Shown here: positions 7,065-10,901 of the stretch, one piece after another | How the letters are laid out: each line of letters opens with the position of its first letter | Position numbering within the stretch: position 1 is the first letter of the stretch | Source of the DNA: Collinsella aerofaciens | GTDB lineage: Bacteria; Actinomycetota; Coriobacteriia; Coriobacteriales; Coriobacteriaceae | Assembly: GCA_905213725.1 (NCBI GenBank) | Contig: CAJMJM010000060.1 | Location: 1 to 10,901, forward strand | Reading direction: 5' to 3' | DNA: 10,901 nucleotides | The notes under the pieces: generated by a model | Seen by the model: the letters and a program-made list of their open reading frames with translations, nothing else | Told to the model about the DNA's origin: nothing | Database searches by the model: none | Position numbers and translations under genes: made by a program

Positions 7065-7113
7065 ACGACGGCCGGCGCGTTTGGGATCCATCCAAAAGAA
7101 CGCCGGCCGTCGT
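7065..7113 (-). terminator. Bidirectional terminator between the cysteine-rich gene and yigZ
   Basis: A perfect 13-bp GC-rich stem (7065-7077 with 7101-7113) surrounds a 23-base loop that can itself pair further (TTTGG with CCAAA). It lies between two convergent stops (7048 and 7116). On the minus strand the stem is followed by TTTT, so it fits best as the yigZ terminator. On the + strand there is no T-tract, but the stem could still halt or trim that transcript. Confidence 0.8.
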
Positions 7114-7115
7114 CG

Positions 7116-7754
7116 TTAGAACTCGGCAAACTCGGGAGCGCCGACCTCGATCTCCTCGCGCCCCGCCATAAGCTCGCGCATCTTAACGCAAAACGACTCC
7201 TGCTCCCCTGCCTTAAACACAAAATGAAGTGTCACGGCATCCGCGAAATCGGTATCCGAAACCTTGGCACCCGAATCCTGCGCCAAACGAAGCACCTGCT
7301 CATACTGCGGATAGGCCACATGCACGTCAACCGGCACGACGCTTGTCATCTCAACGATCTGCCCTGCCTCCTGAGCCGCGGCCACCGCCGCCTGCGTCGC
7401 CGCGGTATAGGCGCGTACCAAGCCACCAGGCCCCAACAGCGTGCCACCAAAATAGCGCGTCACCACGCAGCAAACATTTTTGAGCCCCGCACCGCGCAGC
7501 ACCTCGAGCGTCGGCATGCCGCTCGTGCGGCTCGGCTCACCATCATCGCTCTGGCGCTCGCGCCCATCGACCAAAATCCACGCGGGAACATTGTGTCGAG
7601 CGTCGTAATGACGCTTGCGAACCATCTCGATAAAGGCATTCGCCTCATCCTCGGACTCAATATGGACCAGCTGGGCAATAAACCGGCTCTTGCGGTCCAC
7701 AAACTCGCCCGAAGCCTCAATATTCGATTGCAGAGTAAAATAGCTGTCCAACAA
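7116..7754 (-). CDS. yigZ: YigZ / IMPACT family protein
   Basis: The 212-residue product is an intact UPF0029/IMPACT protein. The hallmark blocks are FVDRKSRFIA (18-27), RHYDARHNVPAW (48-59), SDDGEPSRTSGMP (69-81) and VTRYFGGTLLGPGGLVRAYT (98-117), followed by the C-terminal ferredoxin-like domain. The family is widespread; eukaryotic IMPACT modulates translation control through GCN1, while the bacterial role is not firmly known. The start is a TTG at 7752-7754, supported by GAGGGA 5 bases upstream and by the normal N-terminus that results. No ATG fits. The SD overlaps the stop of a possible small ORF just upstream. The gene follows rnpB on the same strand and ends at a strong terminator. Confidence 0.93.
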   Translation of the reverse strand: MLDSYFTLQSNIEASGEFVDRKSRFIAQLVHIESEDEANAFIEMVRKRHYDARHNVPAWILVDGRERQSDDGEPSRTSGMPTLEVLRGAGLKNVCCVVTRYFGGTLLGPGGLVRAYTAATQAAVAAAQEAGQIVEMTSVVPVDVHVAYPQYEQVLRLAQDSGAKVSDTDFADAVTLHFVFKAGEQESFCVKMRELMAGREEIEVGAPEFAEF

Positions 7755-7760
7755 AGTCCC

Positions 7761-7955
7761 TCAACAGAATAAAGCGCAGCAACAAACAGCCTCAATAATA
7801 CGGCAAAGACCGTACCGATAACCCCAGTAAATAGAACGGCAACGCCAATGACCAGGCAAAAACAGTGAGACGTCAAGGATGACGGCGCCGATGAATCCGT
7901 CAACGAAAGCGAGAACCCGTCTGCGCGAGCAATGTGCCTTGAAAGACTTGGGCAT
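7761..7955 (-). CDS. Possible small hydrophobic protein, perhaps a frameshifted remnant
   Basis: An ATG at 7953-7955 opens a 64-codon frame ending in TGA at 7763-7761, inside the yigZ SD, which is the spacing of a translationally coupled upstream gene. An AAGG lies only 3 bases before the ATG, so initiation would be weak. Residues about 14-32 (from VLAFVDGFIGAV) look like a membrane helix preceded by RRR. The rest is Cys/Arg/Tyr-rich and not gene-like. The next frame over the same stretch is strongly hydrophobic, which suggests a one-base slip at the T5 run near 7860. I do not recognise a family with confidence; the RRR-VLAFVD start faintly recalls RDD-type membrane proteins. Confidence 0.25.
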   Translation of the reverse strand: MPKSFKAHCSRRRVLAFVDGFIGAVILDVSLFLPGHWRCRSIYWGYRYGLCRIIEAVCCCALFC

Positions 7956-8026
7956 TGACCTTATGGTCTTGCCCGAAGGCTTGAAAGGCAGAGTGCCGCG
8001 CTGACGGGTTCGCAGCGTCAACAAAG

Positions 8027-8390
8027 TGCTGAGTGGGCCGATAAGCCGGGTTCTGTCGTGAACGGTCATTTATCTTGTCTGCACGTTACCGTGCAGCTCC
8101 ACGCACGCTACCCGAACGCGGACCGGGCCGGCCCATAGCGTTCCTATTCGCGCTTGCTCCGGATGGGGCTTGCCAAGCCGCCGTGTTGCCACGACGCTGG
8201 TGGTCTCTTACACCACCGTTTCAGCTTTTCCCTTTACGCCTTGCGGCGCAGGTGGGAGTCTTCTTTTCTGCGGCGCTTTCCGTCGGATCACTCCGCCCGG
8301 CCGTTAGCCGGCATCCCGCCCTCTGGAGCCCGGACTTTCCTCACGCGTACTGCAAACAGCACATCGCGCGACCGTCTGGCCCACTCAGCA
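8027..8390 (-). ncRNA. rnpB: RNase P RNA, bacterial type A
   Basis: This is the catalytic RNA that trims the 5' leader of pre-tRNAs. The ends are set by the P1 helix, 13 bp formed by minus-strand bases 8390-8378 and 8039-8027. Near the 5' end is the conserved GAAAGTCCGGGCTCC (within 8325-8345). In the middle are AAGAGACCACCAGCG and CCGGAGCAAG of the conserved P11-P12 region. Near the 3' end is ACAGAACCCGGCTTATCGG. The length (about 364 nt) is normal for a type A RNA. Short open frames across it on both strands are not genes. I could not find a clear terminator; transcription may run on towards yigZ and be processed. Confidence 0.97.
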
Positions 8391-8397
8391 GTGCAAG

Positions 8398-8424
8398 AGT
8401 GTAGCACACCGTTGCCGCAGGCAA
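8398..8424 (-). promoter_or_regulatory. Promoter of rnpB
   Basis: On the minus strand an extended -10, TGC followed by TACACT (8403-8398), lies about 7 bases before the P1 helix start, right where the RNA should begin. A TTGCCT (8424-8419) upstream is only 15 bases away, shorter than ideal. The extended -10 may compensate. Confidence 0.55.
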
Positions 8425-8654
8425 TGGCACAACACAAGCGTTCGACACGATAAACCAAGAACCACGCCATGCAGTACAATAGGGTTGTCGATGGGCAATG
8501 TCGTCAGTCGAGACGCGACCGCGCTCCGCACCCCTCCGTCTACTCGGTGCGCTCCCGCCTCCTCCCCGAGGCGGGATGTCGGCATTTTTTCATTCACCGA
8601 CAACCCAATAGCCTGTGGACAGCCCGGGTAGCATCGCGTGCATCAGCAGCGAAA
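8425..8654. other. Intergenic stretch between rnpB and rpsA with nested inverted repeats
   Basis: No credible protein gene is present. The segment 8482-8606 is bounded by complementary 9-mers (8482-8490 and 8598-8606). It encloses a weak hairpin 8507-8519, a 6-bp hairpin 8527-8551, a GC-rich 8-bp hairpin 8554-8575 with a 6-base loop, and a T6 run at 8585-8590. This could be a structured RNA or a processed leader, or simply GC-rich spacer. A TACAAT lies at 8475-8480 on the + strand but has no -35. The sequence does not match tmRNA, 6S or SRP RNA signatures that I know. Confidence 0.4.
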
Positions 8655-8690
8655 GCAAAAAGGGACCCGTCCATTGCGGACGGATCCCTT
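8655..8690 (-). terminator. Intrinsic terminator of rpsA
   Basis: Minus-strand bases 8690-8678 and 8672-8660 form a 13-bp stem (one G-U pair) with a 5-base loop. The stem merges into a T-tract (TTTTT, ending near 8657). It lies about 25 bases after the rpsA stop. Confidence 0.92.
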
Positions 8691-8714
8691 AAAACAAGTG
8701 ATCGTCAAACCGAT

Positions 8715-9881
8715 TTACTCGGCGTCGGTCTCCTCGTCCTTCTTCTCGGAAGGAAGCGGGGTAACCTCGATCTCGACGCCCAGAGTCTCAGCAGCGGACT
8801 TCATGGACAGAGAGATACGACGACGGTCGAGGTCGATCTCCATGACCTTGACCTGAACCTTGTCGCCCACGTGGGTGACCTGAGAAGGCTGGTCGACGTG
8901 CTTGTTGGCCATCTCGGAGATGTGCACCAGGCCCTCGATGCCCTCGCCCAGGTCGACGAAAGCGCCAAACGGGACAAGCTTGGTCACAGTGCCCTCGACG
9001 ATAGCTCCGACGGGGTACTTCTTGACCAGTGCGCGCCACGGATCCTCGGTGGTCTGCTTGAGACCCAGGGAGATGCGCTCGCGGTTGAGATCGACGTCGA
9101 GAACCTCGACCTCGACCTCCTGGCCGACCTTGACAACCTCGGAAGGATGGTTGACGTGGTTCCAGGAGAGCTCGGAGATGTGGATGAGGCCGTCGATACC
9201 GCCGAGGTCGACGAAGGCGCCGAAGTCGACGATGGAGGAAACGGTGCCCTGGAGACGCATACCAGACTTGAGCTTGGACAGGATCTCGGAGCGCTCGGCC
9301 TTACGGGACTCCTCGAGCACGACGCGACGGGAGAGGACGACGTTGTTGCGGTTACGGTCCATCTCGATGACGCGGGCCTCGATGCGGGTGCCCATGTAAG
9401 AGGTGAGGTCCTTGACGCGACGGAGGTCGACGAGGGAAGCAGGCAGGAAGCCACGCAGGCCGATGTCGAGGATCAGGCCGCCCTTGACAACCTCGATAAC
9501 CTCGCCCTCGACGTTCTCGCCGGAGTTGAACTTCTCCTCGATGCGGTTCCAAGCACGCTCGTACTCGGCACGCTTCTTGGACAGGACCAGACGACCGTCC
9601 TTGTCCTCCTTCTGGAGAACCAGAGCCTCGATGGGATCACCGAGTGCAACGATGTCTGCAGGGTTAGCGTCCTTGCGGATGGACAGCTCGCGGACCGGGA
9701 TAACGCCCTCGGACTTGAATCCGATGTCAACGAGCACCTCGTCATGCTCGATCTTAACGACAGTGCCGTTAACGAGATCGCCCTCATCAAAGTCGGTAAT
9801 CGTACCGTCGATGAGGTTGTTCATCTCCTCCTCGTTGACATCGTCAAGAGAGAAAATGGACGAGTTCTGAATCTCACTCAA
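8715..9881 (-). CDS. rpsA: 30S ribosomal protein S1 (four S1 domains)
   Basis: S1 binds mRNA on the small ribosomal subunit and helps start translation on structured messages. The 388-residue product has four S1 OB-fold domains at about 33-103, 120-188, 205-275 and 290-361, then an acidic tail (EKKDEETDAE). Domains 3 and 4 carry the classic pattern (VDFGAFVDLGGIDGLIHISELS at 218-239; PFGAFVDLGEGIEGLVHISEM at 304-324). Domains 1 and 2 are diverged, as usual for ribosome-binding S1 domains. Four domains are typical of Gram-positive S1, against six in E. coli. Translation starts at TTG 9879-9881, with AAGGGG 7 bases upstream. The next in-frame ATG (residue 20) has no SD and would cut a conserved N-terminus. 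It is a single-gene unit with its own terminator. Codon use is strongly biased, as expected for a highly expressed gene, leaving long antisense open frames that are not genes. Confidence 0.96.
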   Translation of the reverse strand: MSEIQNSSIFSLDDVNEEEMNNLIDGTITDFDEGDLVNGTVVKIEHDEVLVDIGFKSEGVIPVRELSIRKDANPADIVALGDPIEALVLQKEDKDGRLVLSKKRAEYERAWNRIEEKFNSGENVEGEVIEVVKGGLILDIGLRGFLPASLVDLRRVKDLTSYMGTRIEARVIEMDRNRNNVVLSRRVVLEESRKAERSEILSKLKSGMRLQGTVSSIVDFGAFVDLGGIDGLIHISELSWNHVNHPSEVVKVGQEVEVEVLDVDLNRERISLGLKQTTEDPWRALVKKYPVGAIVEGTVTKLVPFGAFVDLGEGIEGLVHISEMANKHVDQPSQVTHVGDKVQVKVMEIDLDRRRISLSMKSAAETLGVEIEVTPLPSEKKDEETDAE

Positions 9882-9885
9882 AGGT

Positions 9886-9910
9886 GGACCCCTTTCGAAC
9901 TACGGGGCCC
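9886..9910 (-). promoter_or_regulatory. Predicted hairpin covering the rpsA Shine-Dalgarno site
   Basis: In the rpsA message, GGGCCCC (minus strand 9910-9904) can pair with GGGGTCC (9892-9886) to make 7 bp, including one G-U pair that exists only in the rpsA-sense RNA. The loop is 11 bases. The pairing buries the GGGG of the AAAGGGG SD. S1 synthesis is known to be autoregulated at translation in E. coli; a similar role here is inferred. Confidence 0.4.
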
Positions 9911-10196
9911 CGATTGCTAGGACCTACAGAAGGGTGCGACAAGCACACAACGTTTAGGAACACTCGGGAGCCGACAGATACTAATGTGACGCTTATGCAA
10001 TCACGTTCGTATAGGTTACGGGGAAATGAGTTCGATTTCAAGCGTGAACTGCGATTTTTTACTCGTGTGGAGACTTTTTCGTAATCTCATGAACACACGT
10101 CTCCGCAACTTGACGATAACCAGCTAGGCATTCGGCTTTGGGGTAAAGTATCCGGAGCCAACGATTCTAGATCGATTTTTCGAGAAAGGTGCCCGC
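9911..10196. other. Divergent intergenic region between rpsA and the HAD hydrolase gene
   Basis: About 290 bases with no credible ORF. On the minus strand a possible rpsA promoter is TTGAAA (10041-10036) with TAACCT (10018-10013) at 17-base spacing; the -10 is poor. This would give an rpsA leader of over 120 bases. A 10-base palindrome CGGGGCCCCG lies at 9903-9912. On the + strand a 5-bp hairpin (10029-10050) followed by GCGA and T6 resembles a weak terminator, though no + strand gene lies upstream. I found no convincing promoter for the + strand HAD gene. Confidence 0.4.
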
Positions 10197-10901
10197 GTGC
10201 TCAAAGCAGTCGTTTTCGATATGGACGAGACGCTTCTCAGCATCAACCTCAACGCGTTCATCCTTCGCTATTTTAAGGATGTCTCTTCGATGCTCGCGGA
10301 TATCGGGCGCCGCAGCCGCGGTGGCACGATGACACGCCTCGGCACCATCCTGGTCGACCTCAACGCCAATCGCCGCAGCGGCACGGACAACCGCACCAAT
10401 CTTGAGTTTTACCAAGAAGAGGTCGAGCGCCGATGCGGGATCCGCCTCTCCGATCCCCTCATCTACGAAGCGTTTACCTACTACGACCGCGAAGTTCTTC
10501 CGTACAAGAACGACGATGTCATTAACGCCCACGCCATGCCGGGCGCACACGCCGCGCTCCAGGCCGTACAGGACGCAGGGCTGCGTTGCGCGCTCTTTAC
10601 CAACCCCAGCTTTCCCCAGGGGGCCATCGAGTGCCGCATGGGTTGGGGCGACCTGGCCGCCGCTCCCTTTGAGCTCGTCACGCACATGGGAGACACCGCC
10701 CGCTGCAAGCCCGATGCCACCTACTATCTAGAGCAGCTTCAGGTGATGGGACTCGAGCCGCACGAGGTCCTTATGGTGGGCAACGATCCCAAACGCGACT
10801 TCCCGTCCCCCGATTGCGGCATCCAAACCGCCTTTGTGGGCCAAGGAAAACCGGGACGCGCCACCTGGCGCGGAACCATGGAAGATTTCGCCCACGACTT
10901 T
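10197..10901 (+). CDS. HAD-superfamily hydrolase, 3' end beyond the window
   Basis: The 235 residues present form most of a haloacid dehalogenase-type phosphatase. Motif I is FDMDETLL (7-14, nucleophile Asp8 and acid/base Asp10). An alpha-helical cap follows. Motif II is the Thr of LFTNPS (133-138, T135). Motif III is Lys171 in RCKPDATYY. Motif IV is VGNDPKRD (194-201, with the Mg-binding acidic residues). This order and the cap between motifs I and II indicate a C1-cap, phosphoglycolate-phosphatase-like or nucleotidase-like enzyme. The substrate cannot be told. The start is GTG 10197, with GAAAGG about 7 bases upstream, and places motif I at residues 7-14 as is usual. The frame is open to the last base of the window, so the gene is truncated by the window edge, not broken. 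Confidence 0.88.
   Translation, partial: MLKAVVFDMDETLLSINLNAFILRYFKDVSSMLADIGRRSRGGTMTRLGTILVDLNANRRSGTDNRTNLEFYQEEVERRCGIRLSDPLIYEAFTYYDREVLPYKNDDVINAHAMPGAHAALQAVQDAGLRCALFTNPSFPQGAIECRMGWGDLAAAPFELVTHMGDTARCKPDATYYLEQLQVMGLEPHEVLMVGNDPKRDFPSPDCGIQTAFVGQGKPGRATWRGTMEDFAHDF

Noticed and set aside
8075..8453. Protein-coding frames over the RNase P RNA
   Set aside because: The region is unmistakably rnpB. The translations are shadows of the structured RNA.
10029..10060. + strand hairpin followed by T6 as a terminator
   Set aside because: The stem is only 5 bp and separated from the Ts by four bases, and there is no + strand gene upstream for it to end.
10064..10104. Complementary hexamers CGTGTG/CACACG and GGAGAC/GTCTCC in the rpsA-HAD gap, suggesting a pseudoknot
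   Set aside because: The order is a-b-a'-b' with no linker bases, which is not sterically feasible as a compact pseudoknot. It is probably chance.
1..10901. CRISPR array, tRNA genes, transposase or phage genes
   Set aside because: No spaced direct repeats, tRNA-like cloverleaf, or integrase or transposase motifs were seen on either strand.

Overview
The window is high-GC bacterial DNA and most likely comes from a Coriobacteriia actinomycete. Collinsella or a close relative is my best guess. The guess rests on base composition, codon use, frequent TTG/GTG starts with strong purine-rich Shine-Dalgarno (SD) sites, and GC-rich intrinsic terminators. It is not a database match. The content is mostly core housekeeping genes in short, independently transcribed units. 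I see no phage, insertion sequence, CRISPR array or defence locus.

Layout, left to right. (1) A CLC-type anion transporter gene on the + strand with fluoride-subclade signatures, broken by an in-frame stop; the stop may come from two nearby compensating one-base indels. (2) A YegS/DgkB-type lipid kinase (+). (3) A 27-bp palindromic element between convergent genes. (4) A minus-strand block: a GGQ ribosome-rescue factor, xanthine phosphoribosyltransferase (xpt), an MFS exporter and O-acetylhomoserine sulfhydrylase (metY). (5) A small C_GCAxxG_C_C-family cysteine-rich protein (+). (6) A minus-strand block: a YigZ/IMPACT protein, possibly a tiny membrane ORF, RNase P RNA (rnpB), and ribosomal protein S1 (rpsA). 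(7) A divergent + strand HAD-superfamily hydrolase that runs off the right edge.

The themes are translation (S1, RNase P RNA, GGQ rescue factor, YigZ), purine salvage (Xpt) and methionine/sulfur assimilation (MetY), with a drug-type exporter and a lipid kinase alongside. These genes do not form one pathway or operon; nearly every gene is flanked by its own promoter, SD or terminator.

No clearly new multi-gene system is visible. The points most worth a second look are small-scale: the compensated double indel in the CLC gene, an intrinsic terminator sitting in the leader of the rescue-factor gene, the long palindrome after the lipid kinase, predicted hairpins over or next to the SD sites of rpsA and the cysteine-rich gene, and a multi-hairpin segment between rnpB and rpsA that no gene explains.
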